From Pseudomonas cedrina subsp. cedrina (lineage in GTDB: Bacteria > Pseudomonadota > Gammaproteobacteria > Pseudomonadales > Pseudomonadaceae), in NCBI RefSeq assembly GCF_001983175.1, contig NZ_MNPW01000017.1:37704-101703 (forward strand): DNA of 64,000 bases. The letters are read 5' to 3'. Shown one piece after another: positions 24,470-32,649 of the stretch. Below the pieces are notes generated by a model. It was not told where the DNA came from and made no database searches. It worked only from the letters and a program-made list of their open reading frames with translations. Numbering within the stretch: the stretch's first letter is position 1; each line of letters opens with the position of its first letter. The position numbers and the translations under genes were made by a program.

Positions 24470-25114
24470 CTATCCTGCGCCGCCCACCTGCTTGAGACGG
24501 CTGAGTTTCTCGCGGCTGCCGCACACGCTCATCTGGCACCACTTGCGCTGCTTGTTCTTCGAAATATCAAGGAACACCCAATCGCAGTCGGTAGCGCCGC
24601 AACTGCGCAACGCGTGCAGATCACCCGACACCAGCAGTTGCGTAGCCTCTATGGCCAGACGCCCCAGCAACATGGCCGTCAGTTCCTGGGCGGTGGTACA
24701 AGGCTTCCACCCCCAGGCGGGCTTACCCTCGACGGAACGCAGCACGCGCCGCTCGACACCTTGCACAAACGCCTGGTTGATCTGCTGCAACGACTCATCG
24801 GGCGCGACGCCGCCTGACGACAACGGATAAAACACCCGGTAAAGGCATTCCCGGAACGCAATGATGCGGTCCAGGTCGGGTTGGTAGGCCATCGATGACT
24901 CGAACACCATCGGCTTGTAGTCATCAAATTCCTGGGCAGAGACCAAGGAAGCATGGCGTGCCCATTCAAAGAAGAACCGAAAGCTGGTGAGTCGTTCCTC
25001 CACGACCTTGAGCGCAGTGCCGGGGCGACGGCCGTTGGTGGTATTGATAAAGTCCAATACCCGGGCCCCGCCAATCAGACGGATCGATTTTGCGGTGCCC
25101 GTGAAATGTGTCAT
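24470..25114 (-). CDS. CGNR zinc-finger (ABATE domain) regulator
   Basis: A 214-residue protein. Its N-terminal part is the ABATE domain (starts with GGARVLDFINTTNGR); its C-terminal part is a treble-clef zinc finger of the CGNR type: Cys-GATD-Cys, then WCQMSVCGSREK with the second cysteine pair. The usual CGNR signature reads CGSR here. Such proteins are presumed transcription regulators. It lies 110 bases downstream (in map order) of the sulfation cluster and reads the same way, so it could regulate that cluster or simply neighbour it; no operator is visible. Confidence 0.82.
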   Translation of the reverse strand: MTHFTGTAKSIRLIGGARVLDFINTTNGRRPGTALKVVEERLTSFRFFFEWARHASLVSAQEFDDYKPMVFESSMAYQPDLDRIIAFRECLYRVFYPLSSGGVAPDESLQQINQAFVQGVERRVLRSVEGKPAWGWKPCTTAQELTAMLLGRLAIEATQLLVSGDLHALRSCGATDCDWVFLDISKNKQRKWCQMSVCGSREKLSRLKQVGGAG

Positions 25115-25224
25115 GCCTGCTCCCGGAAAAAACGCGGTCTCCCTGCGATGGCGCAGATTACCTTGTTTTTCGCCATGGCAGACAGAGTGTGCCCCCGGCG
25201 CAAAGCCGGCGCAAAGACAGACGG

Positions 25225-25839
25225 CTAACTGTTAGCGTCGTTGTGCGTCAGCCAATCAAGAATGGTCTCGACCGACCGTTCCACTGAAAGCGCCTGGGTA
25301 TTCAAGTGCACTTCCGGAAACACCGGCACGTCATAACGGGCGTCAATACCGGTGAAATTCTTGATCAAGCCTGCGCGGGCTTTTTTATACAGGCCCTTGG
25401 GATCCCGTTGTTCGGCGGTTTCCAACGGCGCGTCGACGTGCACTTCAACAAAGCACTCGTTGCCGATAATCGAGCGCGCGCAGTGCCGGCTGGCGGACGA
25501 GGGTGAAATCAGCGCCACGATCACCACCAGTCCCGCGTCGAGCATCAACCGCGCGACTTCGGCCACGCGCCGGATATTCTCATCGCGGTCGCCGTCGGTA
25601 AAACCCAAGTCGCGGCATAACCCGCCGCGCACCGAGTCGCCATCGATAATCGCGGTCATCCGCCCCTGTTTGTGCAGCGCGACGTCCAGCGCATCGGCGA
25701 TGGTCGACTTGCCGGACGCGGAAATGCCGGTCAACCAGATGACCACGGGCTTCTGCGACATCCGCGAGTGTTCGGCGCGCCCGTGACTGAAGGCGAACGC
25801 ATGCAGGTTCTGGCCCGGGCTGTCAGGAAAATAGCTCAT
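25225..25839 (-). CDS. cysC: Adenylylsulfate (APS) kinase, stand-alone
   Basis: A 204-residue kinase that phosphorylates APS to PAPS, the sulfate donor for sulfotransferases. The P-loop GISASGKST (38-46), DGDSVRGGLCRDLGF and the DRDENIRRVAEVA helix identify it. The start ATG at 25839 overlaps the stop of the MFS gene (ATGA). About 27 residues precede the usual CysC start, so internal Met27 (MSQKPVVIW) is an alternative. It is the last gene of an eight-gene leftward cluster that includes a sulfotransferase, so it most likely supplies PAPS to that enzyme. There is no CysD/CysN here, so APS must come from housekeeping sulfurylase. Confidence 0.93.
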   Translation of the reverse strand: MSYFPDSPGQNLHAFAFSHGRAEHSRMSQKPVVIWLTGISASGKSTIADALDVALHKQGRMTAIIDGDSVRGGLCRDLGFTDGDRDENIRRVAEVARLMLDAGLVVIVALISPSSASRHCARSIIGNECFVEVHVDAPLETAEQRDPKGLYKKARAGLIKNFTGIDARYDVPVFPEVHLNTQALSVERSVETILDWLTHNDANS

Positions 25840-27068
25840 GGCTGCTCGCCCTTTTTGATCGAAACAGGCTGTTTGCCCAACAGGAACACCATCAGGCATT
25901 GCACGAACAGCAACAGCGCAACCACCCAGTAGACGGTCGAGAACGAGCCGGTCAGGTCCTTGGAGAATCCGCCCAGGAAATTGCCGCACACCCCGCCCAG
26001 GCCGATCAGCACATTGGCAATGCCGAAGGCCTGGGTCAGTCGGCTGACCGGCACGATTTGCCCGATGTAACTGGGGACCAGCCCGAAGATGGGGTAAAAC
26101 GCCAACGCAAACAGAAACGCCGCCAGGTAGAACAACGGCAGGCTGTTGAAACCAAACACCAGGATGGCGGCCAACCCGGCACTGAGGAAACACATCGCCA
26201 GCGACGCCCGCACGCCCACTTTGTCGGCGATCCAGCCCACCAGAAAGCCCGACGCCATGCCCACGGCACCGATCGTGGTCCAGATAAACCCGGCGTCCCG
26301 CACCGACACGCCCAATTCATCGCGAAGGAACGGCGCCAGGTACGTCTGGAACGGTAGAAGTGCCATGCCGTTGAGAAAGGCGATGCCCCAGGTCAGGTAC
26401 AACGAGCGGCTGAGCCAGGGTTGCTGATTGTCGGACGTCGTGGCGCGCGCGTCGGAAAAGCCGGTGTCCTGGCTTGCCGCCAGGCTGCGCAACAGAAACC
26501 AGGCCACCACGCACAAGGCCACCGAGATCAAGCCGGCGGTGAGCCAGATCGAGCGCCAGCCGCCGTTCAAGGTCAGGAACGACACCAGCAAGCCGTTGAT
26601 AAACACGCCATAGCTGGTGCCGCTGGAGATCAGCCCCATGACCCGGGAGCGATTGCCTGGGCTGAAGCCCTTGGCGACGATTTCCGCCAACGGGATGTAC
26701 ACCGAGGCAGAACAGCCGCCCAGCAGGATCAGCAACGCGCCCGACAACCAGATGCTGTGACTGACACTCAGGCCCAGCAGCGCCAGGGAGGTCAGCACCG
26801 TGGACGCCAGGCTTATTTTCCAGCCCTCGAAATACCGGCTGATGTAGCTGGTCACCGAGGAAAACAGCAGGAAGCCGATCTGCGCACCGCCGGTGATCAG
26901 GCCCACCGTGGTGTAGTCGAACCCGATGTCGCGGCGCATGTCCACCACCAGGTTGGCGAACAGGTAAACGCCGAACCCGTAGGTGCTGGCCACGAAGCCT
27001 GTGAGGACCACCGCCAATACGACGCTGTCCAATGGGCGGGTGTTGCTGTGTACGAGTGTACTCATCAT
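25836..27068 (-). CDS. MFS transporter of the sulfation cluster
   Basis: A 410-residue major facilitator protein with about twelve helices; loop 2-3 and its second-half equivalent (GWIADKVGVRASL) are clear. The upstream methyltransferase gene stops only seven bases before the chosen start, and the downstream APS kinase gene overlaps by four bases, so it belongs to the same operon. Two adjacent ATG codons (27068 and 27065) are possible starts; a TTG further upstream inside the previous gene was rejected. In this setting export of the pathway product is the simplest role; uptake of a precursor is the alternative. Confidence 0.85.
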   Translation of the reverse strand: MMSTLVHSNTRPLDSVVLAVVLTGFVASTYGFGVYLFANLVVDMRRDIGFDYTTVGLITGGAQIGFLLFSSVTSYISRYFEGWKISLASTVLTSLALLGLSVSHSIWLSGALLILLGGCSASVYIPLAEIVAKGFSPGNRSRVMGLISSGTSYGVFINGLLVSFLTLNGGWRSIWLTAGLISVALCVVAWFLLRSLAASQDTGFSDARATTSDNQQPWLSRSLYLTWGIAFLNGMALLPFQTYLAPFLRDELGVSVRDAGFIWTTIGAVGMASGFLVGWIADKVGVRASLAMCFLSAGLAAILVFGFNSLPLFYLAAFLFALAFYPIFGLVPSYIGQIVPVSRLTQAFGIANVLIGLGGVCGNFLGGFSKDLTGSFSTVYWVVALLLFVQCLMVFLLGKQPVSIKKGEQP

Positions 27069-27075
27069 CGGCGTC

Positions 27076-27846
27076 TCATTCGGCAAGCGCGGTGTGAATG
27101 ACAAAGTCGCAGTGCATCATGTCGTAGACGCTCTGGAAATCACCGTAGCTCTCGTGGGCGCGAAACCCGCAAGCGAGCATTTCAGTGGCCAACTCGCCCG
27201 GCAACAACGGGTAGACTTTCAGCGTGTACTGTTCCTCATTGTCAAAGCGATAAATGAACTCACACACCTGCTCATCGACCTGCCCCAAGCTGACGGATGC
27301 GTTCGTACCGCAGTAATAATAGTGACCGCTGGCCTTGAAGTTGCCCGCGCGAATCGCCAGGAAATTACGTTGATCCACCACCAGCAAGCCACCCGGCTTG
27401 AGCAATGCCTTGAACCTCGCCAGAACGTTCAACCGATCGTGGGCTTCGAACACATGGCACAGCGAACTGCCCAGGCACACCACGGCGTCGAATTGGCCAA
27501 GCTCCTGGGCGTCAAGTGATTGCCAGTCGCGGTAATGGGACTTGATGTCCAGGCCAGCTTTGCGAAAGTTCGCCCGGGCTTTGGTCAACATGGTGCTGCT
27601 GCCATCCGTGGCGACCACGTCAAAGCCCGCTTTCTTTAGCTGCACCGCATGAAAGCCACTGCCCGTGGATACATCGATGACCGAGCGCACGCCGTGCTTG
27701 CGCAACAGTTTTTCAAAAAAGCCGCCCTCCCCTGCCTTGCGTTTTTCCCAGTCGATCAATTCATCCCAGCGCTCGACAAAATTCTTCGAGTATTGCGTGG
27801 CATAACTGGCGACTTCGTTGTGCTTGTGTCTGGACAGTTGATTCAT
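27076..27846 (-). CDS. SAM-dependent N-methyltransferase, glycine/sarcosine methyltransferase-like
   Basis: A 256-residue class I methyltransferase. The SAM-binding motif is VIDVSTGSGFHAVQL (about 56-70). Along its length it follows the pattern I recall for glycine/sarcosine N-methyltransferases of halophiles: FVERWDELIDWEKR, DGSSTMLTKA, DQRNFLAI, YYYCGTNASVSLG, and YGDFQSVYD near the end. The substrate is thus probably a small primary or secondary amine such as glycine or a related amino acid, with one to three methyl groups added. The gene lies seven bases after the dehydrogenase gene and just before the MFS gene. ATG 27846 gives family length. Substrate identity is inference. Confidence 0.82.
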   Translation of the reverse strand: MNQLSRHKHNEVASYATQYSKNFVERWDELIDWEKRKAGEGGFFEKLLRKHGVRSVIDVSTGSGFHAVQLKKAGFDVVATDGSSTMLTKARANFRKAGLDIKSHYRDWQSLDAQELGQFDAVVCLGSSLCHVFEAHDRLNVLARFKALLKPGGLLVVDQRNFLAIRAGNFKASGHYYYCGTNASVSLGQVDEQVCEFIYRFDNEEQYTLKVYPLLPGELATEMLACGFRAHESYGDFQSVYDMMHCDFVIHTALAE

Positions 27847-27853
27847 CACACAC

Positions 27854-28990
27854 CTACCAGGTTGAATTCTTGAAAGAGCGGTACTTGCTCGCCAGCTCGC
27901 GGGCAAACTCGGCGGCTTGCTCGACAGCCATGGTGTCTTTGGAATAGCCCAGCATCGACTGCATGACGGCCATGCACTGCGGGTTGTAGGTAACGGAGCC
28001 GTCACAGTGGATCGCGTCGATGCCGTCCTGGCTCTGGCAGACGGTGTTGATGCGCACCGCCTCGTCCTGCGGGCAGGCCTCGGAGAACTGCACCTGGATG
28101 CGCCCGTCGTGCAGCCACACCGGATACCCTCCCGGAAGCCCGAGGGGACCTGGCGCATGCACCAGCACCGGCGTCGGGGAAAACAGCCCTTCGATCACCG
28201 TGACGGCTGAGCATGCGGTAAGAAACTGCCCGTCCACCCCGCCCAGGCGACGGAACTCGGATCTGACCGTAGCGAAGATCGCTTCGGCCGGTAGTCGGGG
28301 CGCCTGCGGCAGGCCGCGCACCTCGTACAACAAGCGGTAACTGGCATGCGGCGGCAGGCCACCGCGCGGCACGTAGTGGCTGAAATAATGCTGGGCGTAG
28401 AGCTGCACTTGCACGTCGGCGGGCGCACATTCGAGCAATCGCGCAATGGAAAAACGCACCGCAGGAACCAGATTGGCCACATTGCCCACGCCGATATCCG
28501 GCGCCAGGCCGATGCGCCCCAGGATCGGATTGACCGCATCGGGGAACGCCGCGTTGACGGTTTTGGCGGTGATGCCGGAGGCCTTCACTGCCTGCATCAG
28601 GCAATGCATCAGCGTCAGGTGCATCGGCAGCCAGGGGCCGAACTGCGCCTGGTCGAGCTTTTCGAACGACAACTTGGGCAACCCGGTGATCACTCGCCAT
28701 GACTGCAGCGACGCGCAGTTCACCAGGATATCCGGCGCCTCTTCACGCAGCCGTTGCGCCACCTTGCCGATATCCGTCAGGTCGGCAATCAGCGGCTTGA
28801 TGCTGATGAACTGCCCGAGTTGCGCGCACGACAGCGCCACCAGGTTGCACAGCCGGATCGTGGCCTCTTCATCACGGCCCAGCACCACGAAGTCAAAGGC
28901 GTTTTTCGGCCCGAGAATCTTGAGGATCTGCAGGCACAGGTTGCCCGCCCCCACCAGCAGGAGTTTTTTCTTGCGGATCGACGGGCTCAT
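27854..28990 (-). CDS. Rossmann-fold dehydrogenase-like protein (saccharopine/opine dehydrogenase-like)
   Basis: A 378-residue protein opening with a dinucleotide-binding fold: beta strand and glycine turn LLLVGAGNLCLQIL (10-23), an Asp/Arg after strand two (VLGRDEE), and PDILVNCAS near residue 87. The arrangement recalls saccharopine, carboxynorspermidine or opine dehydrogenases, which form or split C-N bonds with NAD(P)H, but I cannot place it in a named family. Its start overlaps the stop of the SDR gene by four bases, and the methyltransferase gene follows after seven bases. In this cluster it could make a secondary amine or oxidise an intermediate. Treat as unknown enzyme with a probable NAD(P) site. 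Confidence 0.6.
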   Translation of the reverse strand: MSPSIRKKKLLLVGAGNLCLQILKILGPKNAFDFVVLGRDEEATIRLCNLVALSCAQLGQFISIKPLIADLTDIGKVAQRLREEAPDILVNCASLQSWRVITGLPKLSFEKLDQAQFGPWLPMHLTLMHCLMQAVKASGITAKTVNAAFPDAVNPILGRIGLAPDIGVGNVANLVPAVRFSIARLLECAPADVQVQLYAQHYFSHYVPRGGLPPHASYRLLYEVRGLPQAPRLPAEAIFATVRSEFRRLGGVDGQFLTACSAVTVIEGLFSPTPVLVHAPGPLGLPGGYPVWLHDGRIQVQFSEACPQDEAVRINTVCQSQDGIDAIHCDGSVTYNPQCMAVMQSMLGYSKDTMAVEQAAEFARELASKYRSFKNSTW

Positions 28991-29712
28991 CGCGGGTAGG
29001 CTCCGTTGTCGACCGGGATCACCCTGCCGGTAAGGTGACGCAACGCGTCGCCCACCAGCAGCAAAATGACCTCGGCCACGGCGCTGGGCAGGATGGGGTC
29101 CTTGAGGACTTCCTGGCGGGCATATTCGGCGCGGCGGTAGTCGGGGATGGTGTCGTAGATCGCGGTGTCATGGATCAGCGCCGGGGACACTGCGTTCACC
29201 CGCACGAACGGCGCAAAGTTCCAGGCGTTGGCCTTGGTCAGGCCGATCACCGCCGCCTTGGTTGCACCGTAGAGGGCATCGCAGCTGCCCACTTCACCGG
29301 CCACCGAGGCGATATTGACGATGCTGCGCGGCGCTTCATGCTGCATTTCGCGCTCGGCGAAGTCCTTGGACAGGTAAACCAAGGCCTTGAGGTTGACGTT
29401 GAGAATCTCGTCTATTTGTTCATCGCTATAGGCGTAGACACTTTTGCCGTGGTAGATACCGGCATTATTGACCAACCCGTAAATAGTGGCATGGCGCTCA
29501 TACAGTGAGGGAATAAAACCCTTGATAGTGGCCATCTCTGAAAAGTCTGCGCTCTGTGCCTCGAATACATCAGCGCCATAGCGACTTTGCAACGTTTCAA
29601 GACCCTCGGCGTCCTTGTCGGCACCGATAACGAAGTAGCCTAGTTGAATCGCCCTTTCGACAGTCGCTCGACCAATGCCGTTGGCCGCCCCGGTGATAAT
29701 CAGCTTCTTCAT
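28987..29712 (-). CDS. Short-chain dehydrogenase/reductase of the sulfation cluster
   Basis: A 241-residue classical SDR. Cofactor motif TGAANGIG (7-14), NNAG (82-85), catalytic Ser136 region (VNIASVAGE), and YGATK with Tyr148 and Lys152. An acidic residue after strand two (GADKDAEG) favours NAD over NADP. ATG 29712 has AAGGA seven bases upstream and lies 11 bases after the sulfotransferase stop; a longer frame beginning at 29739 overlaps that gene and is less likely. It probably reduces or oxidises a hydroxyl/keto group of the pathway intermediate. Confidence 0.88.
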   Translation of the reverse strand: MKKLIITGAANGIGRATVERAIQLGYFVIGADKDAEGLETLQSRYGADVFEAQSADFSEMATIKGFIPSLYERHATIYGLVNNAGIYHGKSVYAYSDEQIDEILNVNLKALVYLSKDFAEREMQHEAPRSIVNIASVAGEVGSCDALYGATKAAVIGLTKANAWNFAPFVRVNAVSPALIHDTAIYDTIPDYRRAEYARQEVLKDPILPSAVAEVILLLVGDALRHLTGRVIPVDNGAYPR

Positions 29713-29722
29713 GCAACAGTCC

Positions 29723-30451
29723 TTATTGGCAGAATTCATTCATGCGTGCGTAGAAAGTTCGGTGGTATTCGTACATCACTTTTAACTTGGGATACTGCTC
29801 GAACAGCGTTGTGTCGATGGGCTGCTCAGGCGGCGCAATAATTCGCTCGCTGTTTTCTGCATCCACATGCCAACTACGCCACGTCTTCCATTGTTCCGGA
29901 CATTCACGTTTCCAGGTCATGGCCTGTGGAAGAAACTCAATACTCAAGTGATCGCAGAGTTTACGTATGACCCGTTCCGGCTCTGCGGCCAGATCATCGG
30001 CATTAATCACATAAGGCACTTTGCCGGTCAGTTTGGTGACCACACAAAATATGTCATACAACGCTTTATGCCCGATCGCGTGTAATGGCATATCGGGGTG
30101 CACCCGATGATGGGAAACAATACTGCGGGCAGGCTCGCGGATAAGAAAGATATTGTCCTGTTGCGCAAGAAAGTGGGTATCAATTTTTAAATCATCCAGA
30201 CAGTGGTAACACATGTCTTTGTGAAAGACGTTTGAACGTTCCCGCGCCGTCAGCAGATGTTCTTTGATGCCCTGATAAGTCGTGGGCAAACTGTGATCCC
30301 ACTCATCCGAAGGAATCGCCGAATCCTTGGAAAATGCCATGTGCGCAAAGGGCTCGTGGAAGACCTCGAAATCCCCGCGCTCGATGAACACGCGCTCCAG
30401 CACGGTGGAACGCGAACGTGGGTGGGCCCACAACCCGATCATCCGGTTCAT
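29723..30451 (-). CDS. PAPS-dependent sulfotransferase
   Basis: A 242-residue sulfotransferase-fold protein. The 5'-phosphosulfate loop is HPRSRSTVLERVF (10-22), where a usual GxxRSGTT is replaced by HPRSRST, and the 3'-phosphate-binding region is FLIREPARSIVSHH (102-115). An HEPFAH stretch near residue 32 may provide the catalytic base. It is predicted to transfer sulfate from PAPS to a hydroxyl or amine of a small molecule in the cytoplasm. PAPS supply is explained by the cysC gene five genes downstream. It overlaps the transaldolase gene by four bases (ATGA). GC is somewhat lower than in the flanking core genes. Confidence 0.82.
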   Translation of the reverse strand: MNRMIGLWAHPRSRSTVLERVFIERGDFEVFHEPFAHMAFSKDSAIPSDEWDHSLPTTYQGIKEHLLTARERSNVFHKDMCYHCLDDLKIDTHFLAQQDNIFLIREPARSIVSHHRVHPDMPLHAIGHKALYDIFCVVTKLTGKVPYVINADDLAAEPERVIRKLCDHLSIEFLPQAMTWKRECPEQWKTWRSWHVDAENSERIIAPPEQPIDTTLFEQYPKLKVMYEYHRTFYARMNEFCQ

Positions 30452-31692
30452 GCGATCACTCCGAACTCGGCGGCCAGCAATGCGTTGAGCGCGCGCTTGA
30501 AGGGTTTTGTCACCGGGCAGAGCCGCACGCAGTAATCCGCCAGGCGCCGGTGCGCGCTGTTGGCTTCATTGCAGGCGTTGATAAAGGCTTCATGGTGGGC
30601 GAAGTCGTACGGCTCGATGCCGTCGGCGACGTAGGCTTCGTAGAAATACGGGATGCGGATCAGCTTCGCGAAGGTCGCGACGGGCGGTTTCTGGGCCTGC
30701 AGCGCAGGCATCACCGGCTTGCCGTGGCTTTCGCGCTCGACCAGAAACTCCACCACGTCCGGCGTCAGGGTGTAGCAGGTCGCCGTGTGCCCGGTCTTTT
30801 CCAGGTGCCAGCACTGCTTGTTGCCACGTTCGTCCACATCGACTTTTATGCTCGAGAGCAGGATATTGACCGGCACGCGCGACGCCGCCATCAATTCCTG
30901 GATCTGCTGGTAGATCATCAGTTCGGCCCAGCGTAGTTCCTCGGCGCTCAGAACCAGGCCACGCTCGGCCGCCTGCAGCGCGAATTCGGGCTGGCAGGCG
31001 AAACGCCCGATCATGAAGGTGATCACGTACTTGCAGCAATGGGTGTCGATGCCCGTGCTGCGCGCGGCTGCCATGCCACGCTCTATGGCCTGGATACCGG
31101 CCTGGAATTGGGCGACGGTAAAGCAGAAGGTGATATTCACCGACGCGCCCTGAGCCACCAGCTGTTCGACGGTCGCCAACCCCTCCAGGCTGCCCGGCAC
31201 CTTGACCATCACGTTCGGCGCCAGGCGCTGCAGTTCCAGGCCCCTGGCGGTCATGCGCTCGGTGCAGCGCACATCCAGCGGGTCGACCTGGGCGCTGATC
31301 CAGCCTTCGACCTGGGCCGACTGAACCCACCGCGATTTAAGCATCGCGGCGCCTTCAAGGATGACTTCGTTGTACAGCTGCTTGCGCAACTCATGGGGCG
31401 ACAGGCTGGCCAGGTTGAAACGCGATGACCAGTACTCGCGCTTTTCGAGGATGACGGCCGTCACCAACCGCGGATTGGTCGTCACGCTGCACAAGCCCTG
31501 CGGCGCGCAGAAATCGTCCGGCACCAACGTGTCTATATAAGCAGCCGCCGCCGGGTATTTTTCCAACAGGTGTTGTTTGTAAGGCAAGTACACGGCAGGC
31601 GATGAATCCCACCACACTTGCGAACCCGGATCATTGTGCTTAAGTCGCTCTATGTAACCAAGTGTATTCACGACGCCTCTTCCCTGAGTCAT
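30448..31692 (-). CDS. Transaldolase-family enzyme
   Basis: A 414-residue protein of the longer transaldolase type. SVTTNPRLV (about 69-77) matches the family's TTNP start of the barrel; GWISAQVDP and NVMVKVPGSLEGL follow, with Schiff-base Lys164; ASVNITFCFT comes next. Ordinary transaldolase moves a dihydroxyacetone unit between sugar phosphates. Its place between a HAD phosphatase and a sulfotransferase in an eight-gene operon suggests a specialised aldol reaction that builds the carbon skeleton of the product, not the pentose phosphate pathway. The ATG at 31692 overlaps the HAD stop (ATGA). Confidence 0.82.
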   Translation of the reverse strand: MTQGRGVVNTLGYIERLKHNDPGSQVWWDSSPAVYLPYKQHLLEKYPAAAAYIDTLVPDDFCAPQGLCSVTTNPRLVTAVILEKREYWSSRFNLASLSPHELRKQLYNEVILEGAAMLKSRWVQSAQVEGWISAQVDPLDVRCTERMTARGLELQRLAPNVMVKVPGSLEGLATVEQLVAQGASVNITFCFTVAQFQAGIQAIERGMAAARSTGIDTHCCKYVITFMIGRFACQPEFALQAAERGLVLSAEELRWAELMIYQQIQELMAASRVPVNILLSSIKVDVDERGNKQCWHLEKTGHTATCYTLTPDVVEFLVERESHGKPVMPALQAQKPPVATFAKLIRIPYFYEAYVADGIEPYDFAHHEAFINACNEANSAHRRLADYCVRLCPVTKPFKRALNALLAAEFGVIA

Positions 31693-32471
31693 TGGGATAA
31701 ATTAAAAATGGCCAGCATTTCACGTATATCGATAATCGGTCGTGCGCCAGCGGCGGCCAACTGCGGATGTCGATGCTGCGGCCCCAAGCCCAGCACGCGG
31801 ATATTGGCGGCAATAGCCGCCTGAATACCCGTAACACTGTCTTCAATTACCAGCGCTTCACTGACATCAACGTTGTAATAGTCACAGGCCGTCAGAAACA
31901 CCAGTGGATCAGGTTTCCAACTGCCCAGCTCATAACAGCTGAATATTTGCCCTTCGAAATAAGAAAACAGCCCGACCTGGCGCAAGCAATGTTCTATCTT
32001 TTCGCGCGGCGCACTGGAGGCAACGCAATAGGGCACCGTCAGCGCTTGCAAAACTTCAACAATGCCATCGGTGGCTTTTAAATCGAGTGTCAATGCTGCT
32101 AATGCCTGCTTGCGAAAGTGCTGTTCAAAGTCATTATCCAGACGAACATTTAAAAGTTGCTCAGCCTCGCGTAAACAATCAGCAATCTTGCGCCCACGAA
32201 AGTGTTCGATAAACCGTGTCGCATCAAGAACGGTATTGCCCTGTGTATTAAGCATGGCGATCAACACCGACAGGGTGATTTCTTCACTTTGTACCAGTAC
32301 GCCGTCGCAATCAAAGATGACTAACTTAGGCCCCCCCTTCAGGGCAGTTGCTTTTACCCGAACGGGCAGTTCCCTTGGATCGGCCGAGAGGCACATACAT
32401 ATCTCTGATAATGGCCCCGCGATGACTTCCGAACTACCAACGGAGCGGGTTGAGGTGTGCCTATAAGACAC
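31689..32471 (-). CDS. HAD-superfamily phosphatase (first gene of the sulfation cluster)
   Basis: A HAD subfamily IA hydrolase. Motif I is FDCDGVLV with nucleophile Asp and acid/base Asp two residues on; motif II is the SSAPRE region; motif III/IV is SWKPDPLVF and VIEDSVTG. It resembles sugar-phosphate phosphatases such as YieH. As drawn it begins at a GTG with 48 residues before motif I, longer than normal; an ATG at 32396 or a later start may be used. It heads the cluster and sits next to an AT-rich promoter region. The likely job is to remove phosphate from the transaldolase product or its precursor. The gene is visibly lower in GC than the core genes, a sign of transfer. Confidence 0.8.
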   Translation of the reverse strand: MSYRHTSTRSVGSSEVIAGPLSEICMCLSADPRELPVRVKATALKGGPKLVIFDCDGVLVQSEEITLSVLIAMLNTQGNTVLDATRFIEHFRGRKIADCLREAEQLLNVRLDNDFEQHFRKQALAALTLDLKATDGIVEVLQALTVPYCVASSAPREKIEHCLRQVGLFSYFEGQIFSCYELGSWKPDPLVFLTACDYYNVDVSEALVIEDSVTGIQAAIAANIRVLGLGPQHRHPQLAAAGARPIIDIREMLAIFNLSQ

Positions 32472-32649
32472 GTGGCGAAAAAGCCTGTCAAACGCTTTTG
32501 AACGGTTTTTTAGTATCTTATGGTTATTTTTTATAGTTCTGTTATTCCATTTTCCACCATGGTTGTAGTCGCTAATTTCACACGGCTGAACTTCCCTGGC
32601 GCGCCGTCAGTCAGCTACTTGAACTCACGGATTTAAGGCTGGGTGAGCA

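Noticed and set aside
28464..28492. Rightward GGAACC-N16-CCACGCC resembling an hrp box
   Set aside because: It lies inside the dehydrogenase coding region on the opposite strand, points to no gene start, and lacks the final A of CCACNNA. Taken as chance.
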